Notes under the pieces: generated by a model
What the model was told of the DNA's origin: nothing
Database searches by the model: none
The model's input: only the letters and a program-made list of their open reading frames with translations
Shown: one piece after another, positions 1 to 10,859 of the stretch
Layout of the letters: each line of letters starts with the position of its first letter
Position numbering within the stretch: the first letter of the stretch is position 1
Assembly (NCBI GenBank): GCA_034509425.1
Contig: JAVTVJ010000117.1
Location: 2,170,001-2,234,000 of the forward strand
Origin: Eopsaltria australis
Taxonomy: Eukaryota; Chordata; Aves; Passeriformes; Petroicidae
DNA length: 64,000 nucleotides
Reading direction: 5' to 3'
Program-made: the position numbers and the translations under genes

Positions 1-2
1 AG

Positions 3-197
3 CTTCTCCCCGAAGTCTGGAGGCAGGTTACTTCTCCGGAGATTGAGGGAAAGGATCTCAATGTGCTGCACCAACAAATTGGACAGCAAGATACATTGAC
101 TCCTATTTCTTGGCTAGCTGTAACCAAAAAAGGTACCATTCGCATGCACTGTATGTTATTTACTAGTAGTCTTCTTTTTTGTTTTATTCTTGTGTAA
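3..197 (+). CDS. Unidentified open frame running in from the left edge, possible ERV coding end
   Basis: One plus-strand frame is open from the first bases of the window to a TAA at 195-197, about 64 codons, and ends in a run of hydrophobic residues. The other two plus frames stop early. It is followed by an LTR-like stretch with a poly(A) signal, so the simplest reading is the tail of an endogenous retrovirus coding region, which often runs slightly into the 3' LTR. I do not recognise the protein family. It is too short and truncated to call, and could be a chance ORF. Confidence 0.35.
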   Translation, partial: LLPEVWRQVTSPEIEGKDLNVLHQQIGQQDTLTPISWLAVTKKGTIRMHCMLFTSSLLFCFILV

Positions 198-546
198 TAC
201 TGATTTGCTTTTAAGTCTTATGTCCGTTAGTTTCCCTGTCAATTAAAAAATTATTCATTCTACAATAGACAGAATCAGTCATCATCAAAAGAACTTACAC
301 ACGAGAGTGGGTTTCAGGATGCTGGCCGCCTCAATAAGGTTACTACCTACTGCCAAAGCCTGGGCAGGAGGAAAGGACTGATATTTAACTCCCACATCCA
401 TTTGTAACATCCTTCCCTTTCCTATCCCTTTCTATCTTTCTACCCTACATTTATTGTTAAATAAATGCTCATTTTTGACTTTGGTAGATGGTCTCATTGG
501 CACCTTATTTCAGGCAGAGGCATCTTTCCCTTATTACATCTCAACA
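150..546 (+). mobile_element. Probable endogenous retrovirus 3' LTR
   Basis: The stretch begins TGTATG and ends TCAACA, so it has the TGT...ACA ends expected of an LTR. It carries a pyrimidine-rich segment and an AATAAA at 460-465 about 80 bases before the end. A purine-rich AAAAAAGG lies about 15 bases upstream of the start, not immediately next to it as expected for a polypurine tract. The right boundary is supported independently: recognisable antisense CR1 begins abruptly at about 547, at an internal position of CR1, as if the element had inserted into an older CR1. The 5' LTR and the rest of the provirus would be left of the window. The family was not identified. Confidence 0.5.
460..465 (+). 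promoter_or_regulatory. Poly(A) signal AATAAA in probable LTR
   Basis: A canonical AATAAA sits about 80 bases before the proposed LTR end, followed by T-rich sequence (CATTTTTGACTTTGG). It would work on the plus strand, antisense to TRAPPC9. Activity is not shown. Confidence 0.4.
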
Positions 547-1110
547 GGGGCACACATCTGCACACAGCACTCAAGGTGTGGCCTCCCCAGTGCCCAGCAC
601 AGAGGGACAATCACTGCCCTGCTCCTGCTGGCCCCTCTATTGCTGACACACAAGGCCAGGATGCCACCGGCCTCCTTGCCCACCTGGGCACACGCCTGCT
701 CATGTTTGGCCGCTGGCAGCCCCAGGGCCTTTCCTGCTGGGCAGCTTTGCAGCCCCTCTGGCCCCAGCCTGGAGCACTGCAGGGCCTTGTTGGGACACGA
801 GGGCAGGACGCAGGCCTTGCTCTTCTTGAACCTCACTCTGCTGGCCTCACACCATGCAGCCAGCCAGTCCACATCCCCCTGCAGAGCCTTCCAACCCTGC
901 AGCACACAGACATCCCCACCTAACGAGGTGTATTCACAAATTTACTGCTGAGGGTACACTCAATGCCCTTGTCCACATCAGCAGGACAGACACTGAACAG
1001 GACCAGGCCCAAGGGACACCACTAGTGACCAGAGGCCAACTGGATAACCGATCTTACTGTTGGCAACTGAGGCAGAGAAGGCATAAAGTACCTCAGCCTG
1101 TTCCTGAGGG
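547..1110 (-). mobile_element. CR1 LINE fragment, antisense to the window (ORF2 reverse-transcriptase region)
   Basis: On the minus strand this reads as degraded CR1 ORF2. The block around 534-905 keeps the order LGLP, GGIL, SRSRAVIVPLCWALGRPHLE and CCVQ, seen in CR1 just after the polymerase domain. Further right, the complement of 960-1037 gives the VTSG-VP-G--GPVLFS-like stretch, and 1038-1110 gives an EVL-AF-AS-like stretch from upstream in ORF2. Stops and frameshifts are present, so it is a pseudogene fragment. The left end is internal to CR1, as if cut by the neighbouring LTR. Confidence 0.8.
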
Positions 1111-1475
1111 AGAGGCTGCAGTGGGACCTGGGGGAAGCCCTGGGGCAGAGACAGCCATGCCTGGCACTGGGCCTTGCTCTGGGGAGGGGCCAGCACTGGC
1201 ATGGCCCAGGCACAGCAATGGCCCAGAGGCAGCGAGCACAGCTGGGAAACCAGCCCAGCCCAGCCTGGCTGCCATGGCCAGCACCTGCCTTGGGGCCAGG
1301 CCTGGGCTTGGTGGCACATGGGGGACACCTTGTCCACACTGCCACCTCCATCCTGGCCTCCTCCTGCTTCCCACAGGTGACCCACAGGCAGCTGCAGGAA
1401 GCAGAAGGAACAGCACAGGGAGACTCTTCTATAGACTCATTCTGGATCAGAAGAAGTCATCACAGTATTTGGGAG
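1111..1475. other. GC-rich spacer between two CR1 fragments
   Basis: This stretch is rich in GGGG, CCAGG and CTGGCC-like runs, unlike the AT-rich introns around it. Frames on both strands are open by chance because stop codons are scarce in such base composition. I do not recognise a gene or repeat family. It may be an unaligned part of the flanking CR1, an unnamed repeat or a decayed minisatellite. Confidence 0.4.
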
Positions 1476-2095
1476 CCAGCAGTGCCCTTGTGGCCAGGAA
1501 GGCCAGTGGGATCCTGGGGTGCAATAGGAAGAGCATTGCCATAGGTCGAGGGAGGTGATGCTGTCCCTTTACTCAGCCTTAGAGAGGGGCATCTGGAGTG
1601 CTGTGTCCATTTCTGGGCTCCTCAGGACAAGAAAAAAAACGAAGCTCCTGAAATGTGTCCACTGGAGAACAACAAAATATAATTAAGGAACTGGAGCATC
1701 TCTCTTACAAAGATAAGCTCTGAGAGTTGTGCCCGTTCAGCCTCAAGAAGAAACATCTGAGAGGGGCCTTTATTACTGTCTCTCATGAGGTTGTCAGAGG
1801 ATGGACCTTCTCAGTGGTGCCCAGCAACAGGGTAAGAGGCAACGGGCAGAAACTGATGCACACAAGTTCCACCTGAACGTGAGGAATCATTTCTTTACTG
1901 TGCAGTGACCGAGCACTGAACAGTTTTTCCAAAAAGGATGTGGAGTCTCCCTCACTGGAGATACTCCAGCACTGTCTAGACACAATCCTGTGCCATATGC
2001 TCTATGACGACCCTGCCTGAGCAGAGAGGTTGGACCAGACCACCCACTGTGGTCCCTTCTAACTTGGCACATTCCTTGATTCAGGGACACTCTAA
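1476..2095 (+). mobile_element. CR1 LINE 3' fragment, sense
   Basis: This follows CR1 in order: TGCCCTTGTGGCCAGGAAGG, GGGATCCTGGGGTGCA-like, CATCTGGAGTGCTGTGTCCA, GAGCATCTCTCTTACA, TTCTCAGTGGTGCCCAGCAA and GAGGTTGGACCAGACC near the end. It is 5'-truncated and contains stops. It lies head-to-head with the antisense fragment at 547-1110. The usual octamer tail is not clear at the end. Confidence 0.88.
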
Positions 2096-3964
2096 CACAG
2101 ACTTAAGTCACCCTGAAGTGGACAAAGTCTTATTTAAACAAACCAAGGTCACCTCCCACCTCCTTCTAATGGAGGACAAAAAACTTTCAGTATCCACTAG
2201 GAAGGTAACATTGCAGGACACAAGAAACCCATGAGATTTCTGGATTGTGGAAAGGGTAAATTTTTGTCACAGATCTTGGACAGGCCTGCTTTCTCTAATC
2301 TTTTGGAAACTTCCATCTGCCTAAAGCAGCACTGTTGCTGTATGTCAAATTACTTCTGCCTTGGTAAAACACATACTTTTTCCACTGATCTGCTTACCCA
2401 GCACATTAAAGTAACCAGAGTATTCTTGGCTGCTCTTTTATCAAGAAGAAAGATGGATGTCCTTTCGTTAAGGCTATAAAAATTAGTTCCTTGCACTTAT
2501 GAGTCAGAGCTTTCTGAAGCAGCTTACTCCCTTTTCTCATAATGGAGCATTCAGCTTTCATCAGCAGTGCTTCCACAAACAATCCTAAAACCAACAGCTT
2601 AAAAAACCATGATGAGTCCTTACAAGGACTCTGGCAGCAATAATCTTCTCTTAAATATAGATGGACCAGATAAATGCTGAGATGGCCACAAATTTTCAGA
2701 CAAACAAGAACTTGCTAATGATGGGTCTTTGAAACTAAGAGGAATGGGGCAGGGGCAGTGGGACAACCAATCATTTGCAGGATTTCTCTTGCAATACAAC
2801 AGTGCCAAGCTCTGCTAGAAAAATATGTATCAGGGAACTCAAGGTTCCTGGAAGAGTGGATGTGGATGCCAAAATTTACGTGTTACTATTTGAGGACATT
2901 CAGAAAAATGTTTTGAGAACCCCATTCAGTTAACTCATGACCTCAAAGAAATCTGACCAAGTAGTCCACCAGTCTTCTTTAGAAGACCACGATGAAGAGA
3001 AAGGACTGTGTGGTGTTAGGCAGAACATCCAAAAACATGGCCCATATCTGCAGAGAATCACGTTCCTCCTCTTTTCCAAAGAATGGGTTTCAGAGGTTTT
3101 AACTTGTTCCACAGCATTCAGGAATTACAGGACTTGATGCCTTGGATCCCTTCATAATTGTCAATGTTCTATACCAATTTTTAAAGAGATCACCACAAAA
3201 AATCACCACAGAGACCAGACATGGAATGTTTCGCAAATTAAATTTCCACTTTGTCTAAGTACATTAAACATTTCAGCCACAGTTACCTAAAAATGGATGA
3301 TTTCTATGCACATATGGGTGGAACTCTTGATGTGTGGCTCCAATACATGGAATTGGATACCCCTTTACGAAGTCAGCAATTGTTTCCAAAAACTAAATAA
3401 TATCTTAGGCTTAATGAGCTTTTTATGTAACTTCATGTCTCTTTTAAATCTCAGTTCAAACACAGGGCTTCTCTCAGGTATTTGCTTGAGACTTGTAGGC
3501 ATTTATGGGCTACCAAAAACAACATCATCCAGCACATCTCAGTACAAGGGGATATGAAGTGTTGTCGGCCATGCACATTTGTCAGTAAGTGAATGATGGA
3601 AATTATTACTTCTTAAATGGAAAGCAACTAATATGCCAAGCAGAGGATGAATGACAGCAACTCAATCTACAAACTGTATCTTCAGAATTCTGTCTGTTCT
3701 CAGTCAAGAGAACAGGAAACTGAGATAGACAAATGCAAACAAAGTTTGTTTTAGGACTCCAAGCAGAAATAAAACCCATTCTGAGTGTATTCTTTGCAGA
3801 ACACCAAACAGAGGAAGGTACGTGCTGTATCACAGATGCTGCTGGTGTCTGGAATTCAATACACCCAAAGGCAAAGCCATGAAAATGACATTTGATGCCA
3901 CCACCTAAAGCCAACGTCTCGTCGGTAAAATAAAAGGAGAAAGTTGCATTTAAAATTAACATTT

Positions 3965-3990
3965 TATATGATTTATATGATTATATGATT
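3965..3990. repeat. Short tandem repeat, TATATGATT x3
   Basis: Two full copies of the 9-mer TATATGATT are followed by an 8-base copy lacking the first T. It is an ordinary microsatellite-like expansion in AT-rich DNA. Confidence 0.9.
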
Positions 3991-6900
3991 GGATGCCTCT
4001 TCTTCATATCTGAAAAGCAAAAGCAATGACCTAAGCCAAGCACCCTATGTCTTAACAACTAAATGCAGCTACACACTTTCCTGAAGAAATGAATTCTTAC
4101 CTTTTCATCTTTTCCCCTTAGTCAACCTGTGTCATCTGCTTCAGTTAGGATGAGTTTCAGCCAACACTCTTAGCCAAAACCCAATTTCAGTGACACACTA
4201 ATCATCTAAAAAACCTGACCATCTGTGTTTCATGAAAGAGAGACGTAAAAATGAGTATTAGCAGCATATTGATGAAACTGCAAACCAATCTGTCACAACC
4301 TCCTTTGCAGTCTCACATAAAAGGCACAGTTGGCAGGAATCTAAAAAATTCCATGAGAAAGCTGCTGGAAGAGAAGAAACAACTGCTTCAAATAACTCAG
4401 TTGTCTGGAAGAGAATAAAAAAGGGAGTAATTAAAGCACAGAACTGCCAAACACTGATAACATGGAGACCTGGCAACCATCTCTCATGGCCAGTGAAACC
4501 CAACACAGCACTTGTGCTGCACATCCCCCCTTGGCAATACAATGCTATTAAACAATAAACCCACTGTGATTTCCGCATGTTTGGAGCAAGTAGATGAAAT
4601 GTGTCTGAGAACTTGACAATGATCAAACTTTTCTACCTTCACAAAGGACTCCATAACACTTCATAATATAAAGAAGCAGGAACACTTTATTCCCAGTGAG
4701 AATGCACTCCTGTGCATATTAAAGTTGGCATCCACTATGACTACAAAGACCATTTCGTTGGAACTTTGCATTTCTCCTTGCGGAACTTCTGAAATTCCTA
4801 TTGGTCCCAGCCTCAAATTTCCCAAGATACTTCTGCACTCAATCTCTAACACTTACAATGTTTACTCAACACTCAAGTCTCATCCAGGAATTTGCTGAGG
4901 ACACATTCTGTTTCACCATCTGGATTTTTGATATATTGGATGGTATCAGCCTCAGCATCATCAAAGAATCAGCCATTTCTGCCAAGAAGACAAACAGGTC
5001 AGTCAAGCTTGAGCTGAGGTTGGTTACTCCACACTGATTGTGCTCAGCTATGTTCTTCTCTTTCACATGTTTGGAAAAGCTCCATCATCTTATCAAAAAC
5101 TCAAATGAGGCTGAGCAACCTATGCAATCTCAAAGCTGCCTCCTTATCTTTTCTTTAGATAGAATATTAACTTTTTTTTCCGTCATCAGGAATCTTCCTG
5201 AGTCACCAATCTCAAATCTTTTGTCCTTTCAATGTGAAAAAAAAACACTGTCCTTCACCAGACTTCAAGAAAAAATTGATTGCATCACTTCAGAAATCAC
5301 ACCTGGATGCCATCTATGGAATGCTACTCAGCAATAAAGTAACACTTTCCTTCAGAATTCCCCTCTCTACTCAGACACTTTTTCATGCCCTCCAGCATCA
5401 TCTTTACATATTTTTCAGGCTTTACTATAACTTCCTCTTCAGACATTTTTTTCTTTCTGTACCTTCCCAGGACCAACACCGAGTTCTCCCACAAGAAGCT
5501 GGGTATCTGCTGCATTTCTAGACATAATCAGGCACATCACAATTCTAGTATTGAACGAGAAAGATGAACTGCAGCGTGATTCACATTTCTGGTGCAAAAT
5601 TTGAGCAAACCCATGAAAAGAATCTGGATTTGTGTTTGTCCACTCCTCACTATTAGAAGACACAGAGCACTTGCTTTCACTGATTACAACAAAAGTTATT
5701 GCCAAGAACACCAGTTAAACCTGTAACTGCTATCAGCTGCATAAAAACACCTGCATTACTTCAACAGGTCTGAAGGTTTTGTTGAAAACTGTACATAAAG
5801 CAAAATATTAAGGAAAAAGCCACTGCACTTTTTTTAAAAAATAGACTGCTCAGCAAATTCATGAGATTTGATAAAACCCACCTAAGAGAACAGCAAGAAG
5901 CATGAAAAATAGTAAAATAAAGTTTCCTATGAGCAGTCAAACCAAATAAACTTGGTTTCTGTGTCATACATACATCAGCAAAATGCTTCCTGATATATTG
6001 GATGACTTGTGACCACTTCTAATTTTTTGTAACAAAGTCCTTTAGTCACGCAAAGCCCTGCAGCTCTGGGTCTCAACACAGCTTTTGTTACTGGAACAAA
6101 CCAGGTATTTCCATAACTCTGCATCCTACACTGGACAGCAGTACCTGTCTGAGGAGAAATATGATGAGTGAGGCATGAAACAATCGTCACTCTCATCTAC
6201 ACTCAGTATTCAACAAGTTTTCAGCACAGACACTGCTTTGGATCATCTGTCAGCAGGCTATCTAGCAAATCCAATTTTCCATTTCTCTTGTTCCATGTTG
6301 AGCCTGTCTATTAGCACGGCCTTCCTAACATTCAGCAACAATGAATTCTGCAATTTCCATTATGCACATTGTGAAAACAAACTTCCTTTTGATTATATTA
6401 AAACTTCGTCATGGCTGAAGAAATCTATTAATACTGGTGCTGTCTTCTTCTAAATATTAATCTTACTACAGATCTTCCTACAAAAACAAAGTTAATTTTA
6501 GCTTCCATTTTTCAGGCAGGTGTGATATGTATTCCATGTCCAACATCTACCAGAAAATTAATACATTCAATGACAATGATGATGCACTAAAAAAACACAA
6601 TGATCTTTTTATGATTACAGTCACTGTACAAAAATCAATATAGTTTTTTTTTTAAATCTGTACCAAACAAATTTAATGGCAAATTAAAATCTACCACTGC
6701 TGTCCATGAATCACAGAAACCCCTTCCCCAGCTCCACAGCAGTAAAAACAGACTGGGCCATCTCTTTCCAGCATGGTGGATGGTAACAAATCATCCCAAG
6801 CACTGTTCAGAGCCTGTTAATGCTACTCATGGCCCCACAGTGCAATTCCCTGCAAACCTGACAGCCCAAGGAGAACAAAAATAAACCAAAGATCTCCAAA

Positions 6901-7968
6901 GCCCTGACAGCTCCACTACCACACAGGTTTACGCTCTCTTCTCTGGTGTCTTTTTCAGTCATGCCACTGTGATGCAGGCTCCTTGCAGGGCAGGCACTTC
7001 AAACAGAGTCTGTTCAAAGGTGGGACCTGATGTCCTCACTCCAGTCACACTTTCAGCCTCCTCCGTGCTCAGACAAAGCAAACAAAGCAGCCGAGTCCCC
7101 GGCTCTGTATTAATGCTTAGCAAATATTTACCGCAAAGAGTCACAGAATCATGGAACACTCCCAGGGATGGGGAGTTGGACTAAGAAAGCTGCAGAGAAC
7201 CTTGGATCACGTGGGGTTTAGGCCCAAATGAAGGAGTATCCAAGGTTTCCACGGGATGCCCAGCCTCAGAAAAGCTGTGATGCCAGGCAGCACCACCAGC
7301 CACAGCAAAGAACATCTCACAAACCCATGCTTGGAGCACAGCACACAAATGTCCAGCCATGAGAAACCTTTCACATCAAACTTCACCATAATTCAGATGA
7401 ATCACTAATTTAGTACAATTCTGTTATTTCTCCAAAGGCCCAACACTAACCTCATCAGCATAATGGCTTTCTACAGTACTGAGTGCATACCTACACACAC
7501 TCATGCTGTCCTTGGTGTCAATCCATTACCAATCCGACATGAAATAAACCCCACTGAAATCAAACTGCTTAACAATAAACACCAGTAAAATGCAGTAAGA
7601 AACCCTCTTACAGTTTGTTTCACACCCAGACTTCAGAATATGTAATCCTCAAGAAGTTATTGTATTTTCTTTCTGATTTTAATTTTCATGTGCTTTTCTG
7701 CATGTATCATTGCTTTGATTATCATGTCTAGCTTTGTTCTTTCTTGCAGTGTAAAAACGTGTTGGGATATTAAAATGTTACTAAGTGTGTACAGATGTAT
7801 AGCTTCTATTTGAGCAGCTCGGGGACTGGTAACCATGGCACTGCTTCCAAGAATAGAATTATCATCTGTAACAGCACTCATGCTGTGGCAGTTGACAGAA
7901 TGGTTATAAATATATCTATTAGCAGCCTGAGCTGAATCTTTAAACAGCACTATAGGGACAGCAGTAGG

Positions 7969-7978
7969 CTAAAAATAG
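7969..7978 (+). promoter_or_regulatory. Match to MEF2 site (CTAAAAATAG)
   Basis: The ten bases match the MEF2 consensus CTA(A/T)4TAG exactly. A GTAACCATGGCA at 7829-7840 nearby resembles one half of an RFX X-box. Both lie in an unusually repeat-free stretch (7660-7980). Single motif matches are common by chance, so binding is only a suggestion. Confidence 0.25.
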
Positions 7979-8799
7979 CTTGACAATATTGCATTTGAAC
8001 ACTTGTCCTCAGAAACACTTTGTCACATCCACAGAGAGAATTTCAGGGTTTTTTTCTTGCATGAAGCTGAAAATGAACTTCTGTGGCACACAGGAGACAG
8101 ACGGTGTGACATTTTTTGACCTCACTCCCCCCCAGAACACTACAAATAAAAGCACAACAGCAACAATCTTGAAAAGGCTGCTATAAAACATGAAGTGATG
8201 CCTGGAATTCAAAGTACATGAAGCAAGAGCAGAATCAAAAATCATTTTTCAAGGAGGGAAAAAAAAAGAATACACGGCAATCAAGAGCACACAAATAATC
8301 TGTGTGAGCTGCTGGAGTTCAGCTTCATTCGAATACACTTCCATAGAACTGGAACAGGGAAATGATGGTTACACAGTTGTTACTAACAACTCTATGAGCC
8401 ACCACTCAATATGAAGAAAGGAAAATTGTCTCAAAACAGATTTCTAAATACACAGGATTTCATTAATTCAGACATCCATTCTCAATAAATACCTTTTGCT
8501 TGCTACTTTTAGTATTTTCCTCATCTTTCTAATCCTAGTTGATACCAGTGTAGTAATACCACTGTGACCAGTTCAGCCAGCTGATGAAAAATAAACAAGT
8601 GTCCTTTATTATTCAGGGAAATGTTTGCATTTTTTTTAATTATCAAATAGAAATGCAGACTGCTAATTGCCTAATAATCATCTGTACATTGGAAAATGTG
8701 ACTCATAAAAAAAAAGGTATGAATGATGAAGGTCTCCACAAAGGTATGTGCTCACGGAGTAAATTAAACCATGTCATATAGCATAAAATATTTTAGCTG

Positions 8800-9010
8800 A
8801 GAAGAAATCTCTGGAGGTTCTCTGATCAGCCCTGCTCAACGCAGGGCTAAATTACAGCTGGTTGTTTCATCAAGCCAAATTCTGAAAATGGAGATTCTGC
8901 AACATCCCCGAGCAGCCATTTTGTGTCTGAGTGCCCTCCCTGTGAACAAGAAATTCCCTAATATGTGACTGCAGTTTCTTATCTTCCAGCTTGTTCCTAC
9001 TGCTCGTAAT
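8800..9010 (-). mobile_element. CR1 LINE 3'-end fragment, antisense
   Basis: Plus-strand landmarks in reverse CR1 order are TCTGGAGGTTCTCTGATCAG, CCCTGCTCAACGCAGGGCTA, AAAATGGAGATTCTGCAACA and AAGAAATTCCCTAATATGTG. These are the complement of the non-coding tail and last codons of CR1. The element is old and strongly diverged. Its 3' end is at the left, so it is a separate insertion from the sense copy next to it. Confidence 0.72.
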
Positions 9011-9034
9011 TTGGGTGGTCCCCAGTGACAGACA

Positions 9035-9347
9035 GTGGGCACAGACTGAAACACAGGAAGTTCCCTCTGAACATCAGGAAACATCCCTTGATTATCAACC
9101 TGTTTCCAGCACAAATCCAAAGCACAGCCCCACACAGCATGAACAAAGTTAACTCTACTGCAGCCAAAACCAGCACAGAATGAGAGCACTGAACAGATTT
9201 CCCAGGAGGCTGTAGAGTGTCCCACCTTAAACACACTCAAAAGCCAACTGGACACGAGATCCTGGATGCCTGAATGCTCCAGCAGGGTGGAAGAACGATG
9301 CTGTCCCCATCTGCCTTCCAGTCTCAGCCATTCTGTGATTCTGTTAT
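9035..9347 (+). mobile_element. CR1 LINE 3' end with octamer tail, sense
   Basis: The order CTGAAACACAGGAAGTTCCC, TCTGAACATCAGG, ACAGATTTCCCAGGAGGCTG, CTCAAAAGCCAACTGGACAC and TCTCAGCCATTCTGTGATTC ends in the ATTCTGTG repeat that marks the CR1 3' terminus. It is heavily 5'-truncated and lies head-to-head with the antisense copy on its left. Confidence 0.85.
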
Positions 9348-9419
9348 CATGTTTTTACTGTGCATTTCCCAGATGAGCCCAACTGCCTTCACTCTACACT
9401 CTGCCACCAGGTAACGCCC

Positions 9420-9700
9420 TCAGCCTCCTGCACTTGGGGCTGCAGAGCCTCGGATCCCACCACATCCATCATGGACCCCCCTGCACTCCACTGGACTCAC
9501 TCCAGCATCTCCTTGTCTGTCTTACACTGAGAACTCAAAACTGGGCACAGCACCCCCAAATGCTGACCAGAGGGGAAGAATCCCTGAGCCTGCTGACCAC
9601 ACATTTCCTGGGACATCCCAGTTGGAGTTGGCCTTCACTGAAAAGGCACACAGACACTGCTGACTCTTCCTCCATCCATGTCTGTCCAGATTTTTCCTTC
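9420..9700 (-). mobile_element. CR1 LINE fragment, antisense
   Basis: The segment contains CTGGACTCACTCCAGCATCT, CTTGTCTGTCTTACACTGAG, AACTGGGCACAGCACCCCCA and GCCTGCTGACCACACATTTC. These are the complement of the CR1 stretch coding for the conserved LEYCVQFWAP region and the codons just after it. It is short, diverged and has no open frame of note. Confidence 0.75.
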
Positions 9701-10859
9701 CACGACTTTCTATCCAGTTGGCATCCAGCCTATGCCATTTCCTAGTAGAAGGTAAGTATCCTGTTTTATTTTTATAAGCATATAAATACATGTGTATAAA
9801 GTTTCACTAACAGTGGTTTTGAAGGGTATTATCTACATTAAAAATAAGAAATTAAACACAGCTTTACATGCACTGAATTTGTGTTCTTCAGCAGTAAAGG
9901 TAAGACCATTGATATATACTTCCAAATGCAAGTGAAAACAAGACTCTAGGAAAAGAAAAATTATCTCCCAGCCAAAACTAAATTTGGCTTCTAAAATAGG
10001 TTTGTATTACACCTTCCATCTTTCTTGAGGATTATTTAAGGATGAACTACAATTTAAATAGAACAAGTTCCATGTGTTGTATCCTTCTCAAAGCTTGGTT
10101 TTGGTGAGGGAATGTAATCTGGCATATAAAACTTAGATAATGAGAGTCAGCTCTGTCGTAGGGTAAGACTTGAATATTCAGGCGAGAAAATTAAGCTCTT
10201 GGGATAATTAGAATTGCTGTTTTTATAAGGCATATGGATCAACTTGACCGTGGCAGTGAACTCAGGCTGCAAGGCAAAAAGAATTAACACTTCTACTCAA
10301 ATTTGTCCATTACCAGCTACACTTGCTTTAAAGTTTAAACACTTCCAATCTTTTTTCTAGACTTATCATGGGGGAATTAGAACATAGAGCACACATTACA
10401 ACTCTGAACTTCTGAAAATTTATGTAAATACTGACAGTACCACTCCACATCTCTCTAGGATTTCTGCATATCTGCCAAGTGATATTACCACCACAAAACC
10501 TACACTCAACCAGTCCAAGTGTGATGCTGAGGACTAAAGAAAAGTCATGTCAGATCTGGTAAGATACTTCTTCAAACAGAAAAAATAATGACAGAATGAG
10601 CAGTAGCTTGATTGATACAATTCCTTTTAAACATCATTTATGTAACTGATTTTTACAAATAAAACCAAAGTTAGATGAAACCTCTGTGCAAAGGAAATTA
10701 ATTTTTGTTCTACTTAACTTCAGTGTCAGCTAAAGTGCTGTTATTCCACGGCTGTAAAAGCTTCGCTAAGATCTCCAATTAAACCTATACCACAAATTTT
10801 AACAGAATAATATATGACTATTACTTTATGACCCTGTCCTGGTATAAATCTTTGGTCAA
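9701..10859. other. Non-coding sequence, nothing recognised
   Basis: AT-rich DNA with no open frame of interest, no repeat family I recognise and no sign of a TRAPPC9 exon on the minus strand. Confidence 0.6.

Larger units (their letters stand above)
2096..8799. other. Intronic or 3'-flank sequence, no gene recognised
   Basis: AT-rich unique-looking DNA. Frames here are short and none resembles a known protein or the missing TRAPPC9 C-terminal exons. Small features are a 9-bp tandem repeat (TATATGATT, three copies) at 3965-3990 and a possible regulatory stretch at about 7660-7980. If TRAPPC9 continues to the left, this is part of its long 3' intron. Confidence 0.6.

Noticed and set aside
854..1558. 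A 234-codon plus-strand open frame, with several overlapping long frames on both strands at 978-1550
   Set aside because: The stretch is GC-rich, so stops are rare in all frames. The frame crosses an antisense CR1, a spacer and a sense CR1, and shows no domain. It is a composition artefact.
7138..7180. CACAGAATCATGGAACA segment resembling the start of an antisense CR1 tail
   Set aside because: Only about 30 bases match and the sequence to the right does not continue as CR1, so it cannot be supported as an element.
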